A stretch of 64,000 nt of DNA from Pelecanus crispus (taxonomy: Eukaryota; Chordata; Aves; Pelecaniformes; Pelecanidae). A program made the translations under genes and the position numbers. The DNA is taken from positions 78,179,721 through 78,243,720 of the forward strand of contig NC_134643.1 of NCBI RefSeq assembly GCF_030463565.1. The letters are read 5' to 3'. This document shows positions 46,540 to 58,770 of this stretch, one piece after another. Below the pieces are notes generated by a model, which worked only from the letters and a program-made list of their open reading frames with translations, was not told the origin of the DNA and searched no databases. Numbering within the stretch: position 1 is the first letter of the stretch; each line of letters begins with the position of its first letter.

Positions 46540-49274
46540 GAATCATAGAACGCTTTGGGTTGGAAGGGACCTTTAGAGGTCATCAAGCCCAACCCCCCCT
46601 GCACTGAGCAGGGACAGCTTTAACTAGATCAGGTCCCTCAGAGCCCCATCCAGCCTGACCTGGAATGTTTCTAGGGATGGGGCCTCCACTACCTCTCTGG
46701 GCAACGTGGAACTGGAACACAGTGCTTCACCACCCTCACTGTAAAAAATTTCTTCCTTATATCCAGTCTAAATCTACCCTTCTTTAGTTTAAAACCATTA
46801 CTCCTTCTCCTGTCACAACAGGCCTTGCTAGAAAGATTGTCCCCATCCTACCTGTAGGCCCCCTTTAAGTACTGAAAGGCTGCAATAAGGTCTCCCCGCA
46901 GCCTTCTCTTCTCCAGGCTGAACAACCCCAACTCTCTCAGCCTTTCTTCATAGGAGAGGTGCTCCAGCCCTCGGATCATTTTTGTGGCCCTCCTCTGGAC
47001 CCGCTCCAGCGGGTCCATGTCCTTCTTGTGCTGAGGGCCCCAGAGCTGGACGCCGTGCTCCAGATGAGGTCTCACCAGAGCAGAGCAGAGGGGCAGAATC
47101 ACCTCCCTCGACCTGCTGGCCATGCTTCTTTTGATGCAGCCCAGGATACGGTTGGCCTTCTGGGCTGCAAGCGCACATTGCTGGCTCATGTCCAGCTTTT
47201 CATCCAACCCCCAAGTCCTTCTCCGCAGGGCTGCTCTCAACTCCTTCATCGCCACAGCCTTTATTGATATTCGGGGTTGCCCCAACCCAGGTGCAGGACC
47301 TTGCACTTGGCCTTCTTGAACCTCCTGAGGTTCACACAGGCCCACCTCTCCCGCTTGTCCAGGTCCCTTTGGATGACATCTTGTCCTTCTGGTGTGTCAA
47401 CTGCACCACTCAGCTTGGTGTCACCTGCAATCTTGCTGAGGGTGCACTCGATCCCACTGTCTATGTCATTGATGAAGATATTAAACAGCACCAGTCCCAG
47501 TACAGACCCCCGAGGGACACCACTTGTCACCGGTCTCCATTTGCACATCGAGCCGTTGACCACTACCCGCTGGATGCGACCATCCAGCCAATTCCTTATC
47601 CACCAAACAGCGTACCCATCAAATCCATATCTCCCCAATTTAGAGAGAAGGATCTTGTGGGGGACTGTGTCAGAGGCTTTACGGAAGTCCAGATGGATGA
47701 CATCCGTCTTCCAGTCCCCAGGGACTTCATCTGACTGCCACGACTTTTCAAGTATTAGGGAGAGTGGCTTGGCAACTACATCAGCCAATTCCCTCGGGAC
47801 TCTGGGATGCATCTCATCAGGTCCCACAGACTTGTGTACATTCAGGTTCCTCGGGTGGTCTCAGACCTGATCTTCCCTTACAGTGGTAGGGGCTTTATCC
47901 CCCCCGGTCCCCATCTTGCGGTCCATCGACTTGGGAGGGGTGAAAGAGAGGTTGCTGGAGAAGACCGAGGCAAAAAAGTTGTTGAGTACCTCAGCTTTCT
48001 CCTCATCTGTTGGTACTAGGTCACCATTCTTGTTCATCGGGGGGTTTGCTTTCTTTAACCTTCCTTTTCCGGTTGACATACCTGTAGAAGCCCTTCTTGT
48101 TATTCTTTACATCCCTTGCCAAACTCAGCTCCAGCCGTGCCTTGGCCATCCTGACCACATCCCTACACAACCAGGCAGCTTCCCTGTACTCTTCCCAGGA
48201 CACCTGTCCCTGCTTCCACTGCCTGTGCAGTTCCCTCTTGCTCTTTAGTTTGACCAGCATGTCTCGACTCAGCCATGCTGGCCTCTTCCCTTCCTTGCTT
48301 GATTTCTTACACCTGGGGACTGAGAGCTCTTGTGCTCTATGGAAGGTGTCCCTACAGATCTGCCAGCTCTGTTCCGTTCCCCTGTCCTGAGGACCGTTTC
48401 CCACGGGGTCTTTCTGACTAACTCCTTGAAGAGCTGGAAGGTGGTCTCCTAAAATTTGGAGTCCTGGCTGTACTTCTCACTTTTCCCATGTCCCTCAGGA
48501 GCAAGATCTCCACCAATGCGTGATCACTGCAGCCCAGGCTGCCTCCAGTCTTGACATCACCAATGAGCTCACTTGCATTGGTGACCATCAGGTCCAGTAT
48601 TGCATCCTCTCGGGTAGGGGTGCCTGCTACCTGGCTTAGGAAGTTAGCCTCAATGCATTCAAGGAATTTCCTGGATTGCCTACAGCTCGCCGTGTTGCTT
48701 TTCCAGCAAATGTCGGGGTGCTTGAAGTCCCCCAGTAGGACGAGAGTCTGCAAGCGCAAAGCCTCCTGGAGCTGGAGGAAGAAGGCTTCGTCAGTAGGCT
48801 CCCCTTGATCAGGCGGCCTGTAGTAGACACCAACCACAAGGTTCCCTTTGGTGCCTCTGTCTCTGATGCTCACCCATAAGCTTTCGACCTGCTCGTGGCT
48901 ATTCTTCAGGGACAGCTCTTCACACTGTATCGATTTCTTTATGTAGAGGGCAACGCCTCCGCCCCCACCTTCCTCGCCTGTCCCTTCTGAACAGCCTGTA
49001 GCCATCAATAGCCACATTCCAGTCACGGGATTCGGCCCACCAAGTTTCAACGATGGCAATCAGGTCATAGCTTTCTAGCAGCACAGTAGCTTTCAGCTCC
49101 TCCTCTTTGTTCCCCATGCTGTGTGCGTTCGTGTAGAGGCATTTCATCTGGGCTGTTGGCCATGTCGCCTTCTCAGTGGAACATCCCTTGTTTCACTTGT
49201 GGTGTTTCACAGAGGTTTCCTTGTTGGCTCCTACTACCTCTGGAGCCCCCAGCTCATCTCCGCGAGACTATGTC
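46540..49274 (-). mobile_element. Long CR1 LINE (unit 2), inactive
   Basis: The duplicate of the element at 34981-37715, with the same broken endonuclease frames, the same transcriptase deletion and the same IAGD change. It is identical in readable protein to the unit 3 copy but differs from unit 1 at a few sites, for example [11 protein letters not shown] here versus [11 protein letters not shown] there. Confidence 0.93.
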
Positions 49275-51669
49275 AGGGCTACGTCAGAGAATGAAACGTT
49301 ACATTCTCAGTTCACGCTGAAAGCAATTACCATTGCTTTTACGTAATTACATTACAACTGTGTAATTCTCAGATTATGACTTCTGTGGAAGTTCTCAGAC
49401 CTCCAGGCCTAGACCTTAGCATAACCAGTATAAACAACTGTCTTAGCCAGAGGGGATCAGATGCTGGGGAAGCATAGGAGAGTTGCAGCTCTCAGCATGG
49501 GACCCAGTGCTAGAGGCATCGAGACTGGGTCAGGGCTGGAGAATCTGGTACAGCTGAGATGGGCCAGAATATGTCACGAACATCCAAATCTAGCTTCACA
49601 GGCTAAATGAGAGCATACCGTGGTATACCTTCCCTCCTTTCTTTGTCTTATCATTGCTCGTCTTTGCTGCACAATTTCAGTGCAACTTCAGCTACCTTAT
49701 GCCATTAAACTATTCAAAAAGCTACATTTATGGTACATCAAGTAGAAACATGGAAACATAGCTCTAATCAGCCTTGGAAGTGATTGCACCGGTCCCAGTT
49801 GTCTTTAGGAGAATGAGCCAAGTACTGCTGAGTTTAGTGATGTCCCTCCAAGTAAGTGTGTGGACATATGAACAGAAAAACACTGGAGCGGGGGTGTAAA
49901 TTTGCCACAAATTCAGTAACAAAAGCAGAGAGGAAAAAGGTCCGGCAAAGTGCTGCTGCATACCCAGGTAGCTGCTAGGGGTCTTGAACAGTATCACTGA
50001 TCACAAGCAGCCTGACAGGACTATTTTGGGGACCCACCAGAAAACAGCTGAAGATCCCCATTTTCTCCAGATTTACATCGCCAACAAGAGTAGAAGAGGT
50101 AAGATTTGACAATGCCAGCATTCAGTGGGGGACTGATCAGTCTGTTAGGCATGGAAGAGCAGAGCGGTGCCAAACAAGGATGAATCCGCCAGCTAATTCC
50201 CCTAGCATTTAGGGGAATTAGTATTTAGCATTTTAGCAACAGCTTTAGAGCTCCTCCTTTTGACCCTAGAGAGAATGGCAGACCAAGCATGTGCAAATAT
50301 TTGAGGTGAGATGGGAGTAAGCATTGTAATTGTAATGGGTAGATCAGACCAAGCTATAAGATACTGCAGCTATATACAGAGGGTGCTTAAGGTCTTGGAG
50401 CTCGAGGAGGGACTGGCAAAATGCCCTCCTCCATGGGAGAAGATGGCAGCAGGGCCCCTGCTGCCATGCGGGTGCCCGTCCCAGCGCCTCTCCAGCCAAA
50501 GGCAACTCGGGAGGGCAGGCAGCACGCCCTGACACTCCCCGTCAGCACCTCGACTGTCCCCCACTGCCATCCCCTTCCTCCTCGCCCTCCTCCTCTCCAT
50601 GACAGCCCAGGCCAGCCATGTCCCTCCTATGGCCCCACCATGGCCAGGCAGGCTGCAGGAGCTTGCCAGCCCACAGGTGAGCCTGCTCTGCATTTTTCCT
50701 GCTTCATCTTTGGTGGTGGCCACCATGCCAGTACTCACTTACCTCCCTCATCCGGCCCGTCCTGCCCATCCTGCCCAGATGCCCTCACGCCGTGGGGGCC
50801 ACCCAAAAGACCAGAGCCGGCCATGCCAGAGGCAAGTATATGGAAACCCAAGTTTGGCCTTTTTATTCTTGGGCACCTTCTACAAACAGCACCAGTCTGA
50901 GGCCCTCAGGTCACCTCCTCCTCCTCCTCCTCTGAAAAAACTTCCAAGTTGCTCTCATGGCTTCCTATGTCAATGTCTCTTCCACACCTTCCTCCCCTTA
51001 TAGCCCTGGTTCCCAATGCAGCCGAGTTGGTGCAGGTTTGCCAACCAGAAGCAGAAGCGCTGCTTTTTTTTTCTTTTTCCCCTCGTGAAAAAAGATTCAC
51101 CAGTTGCACACCCGGACACTGCAATCTAACAGCAATGTCACGCAGAGGTTATACTTGGATTCTTTTACAGCCCAAGAAGAAATCTCCTTCCACTGTGTTT
51201 TCCCGTAGACAAAGAACCAAGATAAAGATAGTGGAGGTTTTATCCTGTTGCATACCAATACCACCAACCAGTTGCACAGCTTGTCGTGAAGGAATAGCAT
51301 GGGCAGTGAGCTGCTGAACACAGGAGAGAAAGAAGCAGATGGAGGCAGCACCCAGCGGGATGGCTTCGTGTCTAGTACAGGGAGGGGACCTGGGTGATAC
51401 AGCTGTGCTGTGAACTGAATTAAGAAACTAACCTGGCTAAAATGATTAACCTAGCCAAAATGTGGTTTTTGTGTTCACGCGCTTCTGATGGGAATCTTTT
51501 AATCAAGAAATATTCCCACTGATTATGCTCTCCAGAACTCTGTCAATTGTAGAATAACACACAAAGAGGTTTCTGAGAAGGGCTTTTTTGGTAGAAAAAA
51601 GAGTGGGTGTTAAGAAAATACTATGTCTGGAAAGCTACCGGCTTGTTCTGCCTACATTCACCACTGAAA
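49275..51669. other. Unique spacer within unit 2
   Basis: Duplicate of 37716-40110 with a few single-base differences. No gene is recognised. Confidence 0.6.
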
Positions 51670-51674
51670 CACAT

Positions 51675-52274
51675 TGCCATGGTTTAACCCCAGCCATCAA
51701 GTAAGCACCACACAGCCACTCGCTCACTGCCCCCCCGGTGGGATGGGGGAGAGAATCGGAAGAGTAAAAGTGAGAAAACTCGCAGGTTGAGATAAAGACA
51801 GTTTAATAGGTAAAGCAAAAACCACACACCCAAGCAAAGCAAAACAAGGAATTCATTCACTACTTCCCATGGGCAGGCAGGTGTTCAGCCATCTCCAGGA
51901 AAGCAGGGCTCCATCACGCGGAACGGTTACTTGGGAAGACAAACGCCATCATTCCGAACGTCCCCCCCCTTCCTTCTTCTTCCCGCAGCTTTATATGCTG
52001 AGCATGATGTCACATGTTGCGGAATACCCCTTTGGTCAGCTGGGGTCAGCTGTCCCGGCCATGTCCCCTCCCAACTTCTTGTGTGCCCCCAGCCTGCTCA
52101 CTGGTGGGGTGGGGTGAGAAGCAGAAAAGGCCTTGACTCTGTGTAAGCACTGCTCAGCAGTAACCAAAACATCCCTCTATTCTCAACACTGTTTCCGGCA
52201 CAAATCCAGAACATAGCCTCATACTAGCTACTATGAAGAAGAAAATTAACTCTATCCTAGCCAAAACCAACACA
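51675..52274 (-). mobile_element. Solo ERVL-type LTR (unit 2)
   Basis: Duplicate of the LTR at 40116-40715, with the same CACAT flanks (51670-51674 and 52275-52279), so it was inherited by segmental duplication and not inserted separately. Confidence 0.88.
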
Positions 52275-53375
52275 CACATCCACGTGCTGATGTTAGTCCT
52301 ACTAGCTTGGCAATACCTTTGGGTATTGCCCCTTCGGCAGCAGCGTTGCCCACAAGTATAGAAATCCCACTGCGCCTACCAGCTATGTAGTGAAGAAACA
52401 GCAAGTACAGAGGAATGGCAGAGAAACAGACATTCAGACATAGGTCAAGGTATCGCACTGTTAGCGACTGATCATTTTTCCTTATCAGAACCACGGCAAG
52501 TTACCACATAGAGATGTCAGTATTTCACTATGGCACTGCTGGTATCCAGTCTGAAACAAGAGTTACAAGAAATGCATGACAACCTGCACATTTGAGCATC
52601 CTGCATCTCTGCACAGCCTGGTCTTTCCCAGACCAATCCTGGGAAAATTTGATGGACATACTTCTACGAAGAACCCTTCCATATCAGGCAAATACACAAG
52701 GTTAAGAAAAGGTGTACAACCACACTCCTGACAAAGACGAAAGGACCATTTCTCAGATTCACGTCCAAGTACCTACCAGAGTGAATGATTTAGTCACAAA
52801 GCGTATGACCCTAGATGTGAGGAAGAAGGGTTGGCGTAACTTAAATTTGAGCTGCATTACTGTGCGTTGCATATTATTTTACCTATGTAGCAGTAAGAGG
52901 CAAATAAACCACAAGGAAATACCCTCTAATCACCAACAGCCTACCAACTGTTTTACCACCACTGCTATCTTAAATATATTCCTCAGGTGTTGCAGATGTG
53001 CCATTTAGACAAGGACACTTCTACTTCCAAGCAGTGACTCACCAGGAGAGTACTGTTCTCAACACCTGTCACATTTCCCCATGCTGGTAAAAGAAGTGCT
53101 TTTGGCTATTTGTTTTCCTGAAGAGGACCAGAAAAGTCGGCCTATCGCTGGAGAATGTAGAACAGTAGAAAAGATCATCTGAAATAAAGTACCTTTGGAA
53201 AACAAGAAAAAATTTACACTGAGACGAGCAGGGATTGAAAATGGTTTCCGTTCATTAAAGCAATGTTCATATACTCACAGACTCCCCCAGAACTTCACCA
53301 CCTGTGAGAATCTTTACCACCTGGGGACTTTGGTCCTAAGCTCCTCTAAACCATGTCCTACAGCACTGGCTGGCT

Positions 53376-53381
53376 TTTATT
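53376..53381 (-). terminator. A4GALT: Candidate polyadenylation signal of A4GALT copy 2
   Basis: AATAAA on the minus strand at the same place relative to the stop as in copy 1. Confidence 0.5.
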
Positions 53382-53763
53382 TACATACTTAGAAACGTTA
53401 CAGAGAGCAAGCCAAGTGCATCCTGCAGCTGTTGAAGCTACACGAGAGGCATTTCAGGTACAACTGAAAAACAACTGGGAGAACAGCAACGCAGGAGCAA
53501 CTGATAGGCGCCAATGAACAAGTTCACCCTTCCCTGCAGCATCAAGGGCTACTGAAGGACAACAAGAGAGTCCAAACTCAGGTTCTGGTGTATATTTGAA
53601 GCACGGAGGATCTGAGGCAGATTTCGGAAATGGTACAAAATCACTGAGATGTCTGTCACACAGAATACCTGCTCTGTGCGCTAGAAACCAACTCTGTGGA
53701 AGGTGAAAGGCACTCAGTTTCCTTCAGGGTGGGGAACTTCCCTGCAGCCAAGGGCCCCACAGG

Positions 53764-54846
53764 TCACATTACAGGCTTTGACTGCTCTTCAGACTCCTTC
53801 TTCATCTTCTCATACGTGGCAGGGCAGAACTGAGAATACAGCTGAGCCAGCAAAGCCTGGGATGTGATCTCTAGCCTTGTCCCGTGGCTCAGTTTGTTCC
53901 ATATGTGCACCGCATAGGTGTTCTTAAGGAGCTCGTGAAGTTCCGAGGGGCTGATTCTATCAAATAACTTCTTCCAGTCCCGCCAGAAAACAGGATATAA
54001 AGCTTCTGGGGAAAGAGCACGCACCCCTTTGCAGCTCATGTTGTTCTGGATATTACTGATGGAGCACCACCTCTTGAAGACACGCGTTAGGAGCTGCGGG
54101 CCCTGGTGCCCCCAGATCCAGCTGTTGTAGTTATCCACAAAGTCCTGCATGCAAAGCTCCATGAACTCATGCTTGGGTTGGAAGGACAGAAAGGCCCCAT
54201 TCACTACATCCTCAGACTGGATACCCAGGGCATTGGTGAGGTTCTTCAAGTTCCTAAGCACAATGAAGTCTGTGTCCAGGTAGATGCCACCAAATTTCCA
54301 CATGAGGGTAATTCTGCAGGCATCAGACAGGACGGGTAAGAAATAAGGCTCCTTCTGGTGCTCAGGCTCCAGGTACCACTTTGCCAGAGGCGTCCCTGAG
54401 AAAAGCTCCGTCAAGTCCAGGGGACGGATTTCCACGTTGGGGAAGCAGCTCAGCAACGAGAATGCGAAGTGGCTGGGTAACGTGGCATTCCCATTTGCCA
54501 AACCTTTCATGAGCACCACAACCTTTGTCCCAGGGTGCGTCCGGGCCGCTGACTCCACAGAGCACGTGAACAGGTAACTGGGGTTAGTTCGCTCCGAGGT
54601 CTCCACAAAAAACACATCCCCTGGGGAAGGAGGGGGCCCACCGGCAGTGGGGTGGGGAATGTAAGGCAAAACCTGAGCACACCTGCTTTGCGTAGGCACG
54701 CTGTAGAGCTGGCCCTCAGCGTCCTCCCCAGTTCTCCAGTAGAACATGACAGAGGCAAAGAACACAAATGAAAAGGTGAGGATAAACGGAGCCCCGAGCC
54801 TGTGGCTCAGCACCATTGCGGTCAGTTTTGGCAGGCAGTTGGACAT
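53764..54846 (-). CDS. A4GALT: Alpha-1,4-galactosyltransferase, copy 2 (intact, diverged N-terminal half)
   Basis: A 360-aa paralogue of the gene at 42205-43287, with the same type II layout, DTD at 191-193 and the WIWGHQGPQLLTRVFK block. Start MSNC at 54846, placed after the same acceptor (AG at 54902-54901). Compared with copy 1 it has 17 substitutions, all at residues 6-170, including QAQQRW to EPEHQK at 160-165. Residues 171-360 are identical. The sequon at N120 is kept (NAT instead of NST). The catalytic half is intact, so it probably encodes an active enzyme; whether its acceptor range differs is unknown. Its upstream exon context is disrupted: a block absent from unit 1 lies at 55077-56598, and the counterpart of the copy 1 5' exon is fused to a pseudogene at 57239. 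Confidence 0.93.
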   Translation of the reverse strand: MSNCLPKLTAMVLSHRLGAPFILTFSFVFFASVMFYWRTGEDAEGQLYSVPTQSRCAQVLPYIPHPTAGGPPPSPGDVFFVETSERTNPSYLFTCSVESAARTHPGTKVVVLMKGLANGNATLPSHFAFSLLSCFPNVEIRPLDLTELFSGTPLAKWYLEPEHQKEPYFLPVLSDACRITLMWKFGGIYLDTDFIVLRNLKNLTNALGIQSEDVVNGAFLSFQPKHEFMELCMQDFVDNYNSWIWGHQGPQLLTRVFKRWCSISNIQNNMSCKGVRALSPEALYPVFWRDWKKLFDRISPSELHELLKNTYAVHIWNKLSHGTRLEITSQALLAQLYSQFCPATYEKMKKESEEQSKPVM

Positions 54847-55076
54847 CCTGGGCAGTCTCGCTTCCGTCAGAGGCCGCTCTCCCAAGACAACCATCGTGAT
54901 CTGAAGGGGAGAAAAGAAGAAAAAGGCATTGACAGGCAAGGCAGCAGACCATGAGCCTGGGGACAGTGCCACAGCAGAACAGAACTCTCCTTCCTTCACC
55001 TCAGGGCAGCATGCTTAAATTAAACCTTTTGGTCATCTCTGAAACAGTCTCCTGGCTTCTCCGTATTGTCACAGGG

Positions 55077-56598
55077 CTTTGACGTCCCACAGCAGAAACT
55101 ACTGCCCATCTTTGGATCCCTCTCTTTCAAACACAAAATAAGGATAAGTTTCTCTTTTCTGTACATCACAAACCAAGACTGATCCTCAGTTCTGTCCATG
55201 TTTATTGTCCATGTAAGTTGTGCTTGCCACTTGGAAGGATATACAGCATTTGACACACAAATGACATACCTCCATGGTGGTGCACAACAAACTCTGCAAA
55301 CAGCATTAGAGACCTTATCTGTCATCCTCCACAATTTCAGGTCACTCTAGACATGAGACATATATGCAAAAAACCCTAGGACGAGGAAATAGGAATGCTC
55401 CATATGAATAATCCTGGAGCTCTGTCCACAAACATTGTGTGAAACTGCTGCCCTGATGAGAGTTTTTTCTCACGATGAGAGTTTTTTCCCCTGATACACA
55501 ACCTGTCCTTCCCCAAAACCAAACACAATACTAAAACCCCAATGCTGTCATCAGTTCCTGTCAAGAGGCCTCAGTATCCCAGGCTGTTGAACCAGCAGTT
55601 GCTGCCTTTTGCAATCAACCACCCTCCCCTACAGAGAGCCTGGCTCATTTTTCATGGCACTGTAGCATAGCAGAATGGATGTCTAGTGGGAGGGGAATTG
55701 ATACAAGGCAGCTCTGGAGGCAGATGCAGATGACAAAGACAAGAACTGCCTAGGTAAAGACAATTTCAAAGCTGCTTCCCAACCCTGCTTCCCGGCCAAG
55801 TCCTCACTTCTACCTCCTCTGGTAGGTGGTGCTGCCTAACCCAGCTGTCACCAACCCAGGATGCAAAGGCCATGCGGGCTGTCACCTGCTCAGCTCTTCC
55901 AGTGGAATCATCTAGTGATGGATATGCAATCCCCGCTTCTCCCTACCCTTACTTCCTCTCTTCCCTCTGCAAAATGGAGGGATGGAGAGGAAGAGGTTAT
56001 TAACAAGGAAGCAACAAAAAGAGAAGTCATTTTAGCTACATTCTCAGCATTAGCATCAGCATTTCTGCCCTTGCCTCCCCTTAAAGTGAAGGACAGCAGA
56101 AGCAGCACCTCCTGGGCCCACCACTGGGGCCCCCAAGGTCAATGCGCAAAAGCACATGAAGAAGAAGTGAGGAGGATCGTGGCATTTAGGACGAGAGGAA
56201 ACGGCCTCAAGTTGCACCAGGGGAGGTTTAGACTGGATATGAAGAAATGCTTCTTCACTGAAAGGGTTGTCAAGCATGGGAGCAGGCTGCTCAGGGAAGT
56301 GGTTGAGTCACCATCCCTGGAGGTATTTAAAAGACCTGTAGGCATGGCACTTAGGGACATGGTTTAGTGGTGGACTTGGCACCGTTAGGTTTACAGTTGG
56401 ACTCAATGATCTTAAAGGTCTTTTCCAACCTAAATGATTCTATAATTCTATGATTTCTCCTGCCTCCCTCTGCTCCACCTCCAAATCCAAATCCCCATGC
56501 TCCAGAACAGAGACCTTCAGGAAATAGCAAAGGCTTTAATCAAACAGCTGTAACCGGACAGGGAACATGGCAAAGAACCCAACTGGCACAATGCCATC
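55077..56598. other. 1.5-kb block upstream of A4GALT copy 2, absent from the other copies
   Basis: Homology with unit 1 stops after CACAGGGC (about 55076) and resumes at TCATTCACCCCTGG (about 56600). The block contains a CR1 tail (56165-56455) and otherwise unrecognised sequence. Either an insertion here or a deletion in the other copies could explain it. Confidence 0.75.
56165..56455 (+). mobile_element. CR1 LINE 3' tail
   Basis: Plus-strand CR1 3' end with AGACTGGATATGAAGAAATG, CCATCCCTGGAGGTATTTAA and the terminal ATGATTCTATAATTCTATGA. It is only in the block specific to unit 2. Confidence 0.9.
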
Positions 56599-57238
56599 TG
56601 TCATTCACCCCTGGTTGCTGCGACTGGCTCCCATACTAAACTCTCGTTGAAGCCACAAAATGACTCATCAGCTGCACCAGGAGGTTTCCAAATGCAACAG
56701 CACGGAGCCACCGCTCTCCACTAGGCACTGGGGCTTGGCGTACAGCAGAGAGGCAGACGATACACAAATCATCAGCTCTGGCTTCCCAGAATATTATTTT
56801 CTGCTGCAGCAACATGCCAGCTTGTGCTGCGGGTGTTACCCACCCTGCCTTTTACATACCTATTTCCCCCTCCCTCCACACCGCAGCCAGCTGAATCCTG
56901 CAAATCATTTTTAGCTTGGTAAGCTGTAGAAGAGAAAGCAGGTGCAGGCTTGAGGGGACAGAGCCTTTGCTGTAGAGAAGGCAGGAAAGCCTGGCTCTAA
57001 TCTAACAGGGAGCAAGCTTCAAAGTTACAGGCATATTTTTAGTAAGAGGAGGAACTTCTTCTACAATTGCACCTCTACATATTTAGAAATACATTTCTGC
57101 TTCTGTACCAGATAAGAGGACATTTTAGATGCTGTATTAGCCAGTCCACTTATTTCACAAAACAAACACAGGAAATCTGGTGCCCCAGCTTCCTCTGAAA
57201 CTGCAAGTACCACTCACAGAAACTGCAATAGTACTCAC
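56599..57238 (-). repeat. Second copy of the A4GALT upstream intron region
   Basis: Matches 43530-44159 of unit 1 and about 58031-58673 with scattered substitutions. It ends at the splice donor GTGAGTAC (57238-57231). Confidence 0.8.
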
Positions 57239-57261
57239 CTGTCCCTGTAACAGGTCAGACT

Positions 57262-57779
57262 AGGGTGGGTACGAAATAAGGCTCCTTCTGGTGCTCAGGC
57301 TCCAGGTACCACTTTGCCAGAGGCGTCCCTGAGAAAAGCTCCGTCAAGTCCAGGGGACGGATTTCCACGTTGAGGAAGCAGCTCAGCAATGAGCATACTA
57401 AGTAGCTGACTAACTAGGCGTTCCCGTTTGCCAAACCTTTCATGAGCACCACGACCCTTGTCCCAGGGCGCGTCCGGGCCGCTGACTCCACAGAGCATGT
57501 GAACAGGTAACTGGGGTTAGTTCGCTCCGAGGTCTCCACAAAAAACACATCCCCTGGGGAAGGAGGGGGCCCACCAGCAGTGGGATGGGGAATGTAAGGC
57601 AAAAACTGAGCACACCTGCTTTGCGTAGGCACGCTGTAGAGCTGGCCCTCAGCGTCCTCCCCAGTTCTCCAGTAGAACATGACAGAGGCAAAGAACACAA
57701 ATGAAATGGCGAGGATAAACAGAGCCCCGAGCCTGTGGCTCAGCACCATTGCGGTCAGTTTTGGCAGGCAGTTGGACAT
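57262..57779 (-). pseudogene. A4GALT copy 3, truncated with a nonsense codon
   Basis: Carries the A4GALT start (MSNC at 57779) and about 173 codons of homology. Codon 122 is TAG (57416-57414) in place of Thr. The following stretch is unusually diverged (57380-57420), and homology ends at about 57262, before the DTD motif. The missing 3' half is replaced by a few bases leading to a splice donor at 57238. It shows no net indel up to that point. It is a mosaic: residues 20-25, 59 and 108 agree with copy 1, while residues 6, 10, 121, 146 and the EPEHQK block agree with copy 2. No functional transferase can be made from it. Confidence 0.92.
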
Positions 57780-58673
57780 CCTGGGCAGTCTCGCTTCCGT
57801 CAGAGGCCGCTCTCCCAAGACAACCGTTGTGATCTGAAGGGGAGAAAAGAAGAAAAAGACACTGAAAGGCAAGGCAGCAGACCACGAGCCTGGGGACAGT
57901 GCCACAGCAGAACAGAACTCTCCTTCCTTCACCTCAGGGCAGCATGCTTAAATTAAACCTTTTGGTCATTTCTGAAACAGTCTCCTGGCTTCTCCAAATT
58001 GGCACAGGGCCTTCAGGTCAATGCAGAGCTGAGCTCATTCACCCCTGGTTACTGCGACCGGCTCCCATACTAAACTCTCGATGAAGCCAGACAATGACTC
58101 GTCAGCCGCACCAGGAGGTTTCCAAATGCAACAGCACGGAGCCACCGCTCTCCACTAGGCACTGGGGCTTGGCGGACAGCGGAGAGGCAGACGATACACA
58201 AATCATCAGCTCTGGCTTCCCAGAATATTATTTTCTGCTGCAGCAACATGCCAGCTTGTGCTGCGGGTGTTACCCACCCTGCCTTTTACATACCTATTTC
58301 CCCCTCCCTCCACACCGCAGCCAGCTGAATCCTGCAAATCATTTTTAGCTTGGTAAGCTGTACAAGAGAAAGCAGGTGCAGGCTTGAGGGGACAGAGCCT
58401 TTGCTGTAGAGAAGGCAGGAAAGCCTGGCTCTAATCTAACAGGGAGCAAGCTTCAAAGTTACAGGCATATTTTTAGTAAGAGGAGGAACTTCTACTACAA
58501 TTGCACTTCTACATATTTAGAAATACATTTCTGCTTCTGTACTGGATAAGAGGACATTTTAGACGCTGCATTAGCCAGGCCACTTATTTCACAAAACAAA
58601 CACAGGAAATCTGGCGCCCTACCTTCCTCTGAAACTGCAAGTCCCACTCACAGAAATTGCAAAGAGTACTCAC

Positions 58674-58770
58674 CTGTCCTTGCTTTTCGATACACCACAG
58701 AAGTCACTGCTCGGCTGGACAAGATTTTGAAGAGGTTAGTGTCTCTGAGAGCACCTATCACTCTACAGTC
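58674..58770 (-). other. Candidate 5' untranslated exon upstream of the A4GALT pseudogene
   Basis: The counterpart of 44160-44255: the minus strand ends GCAAGGACAG before donor GTGAGTAC. The upper end is approximate. It is the nearest intact copy of this exon for both the pseudogene and A4GALT copy 2. Confidence 0.4.
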
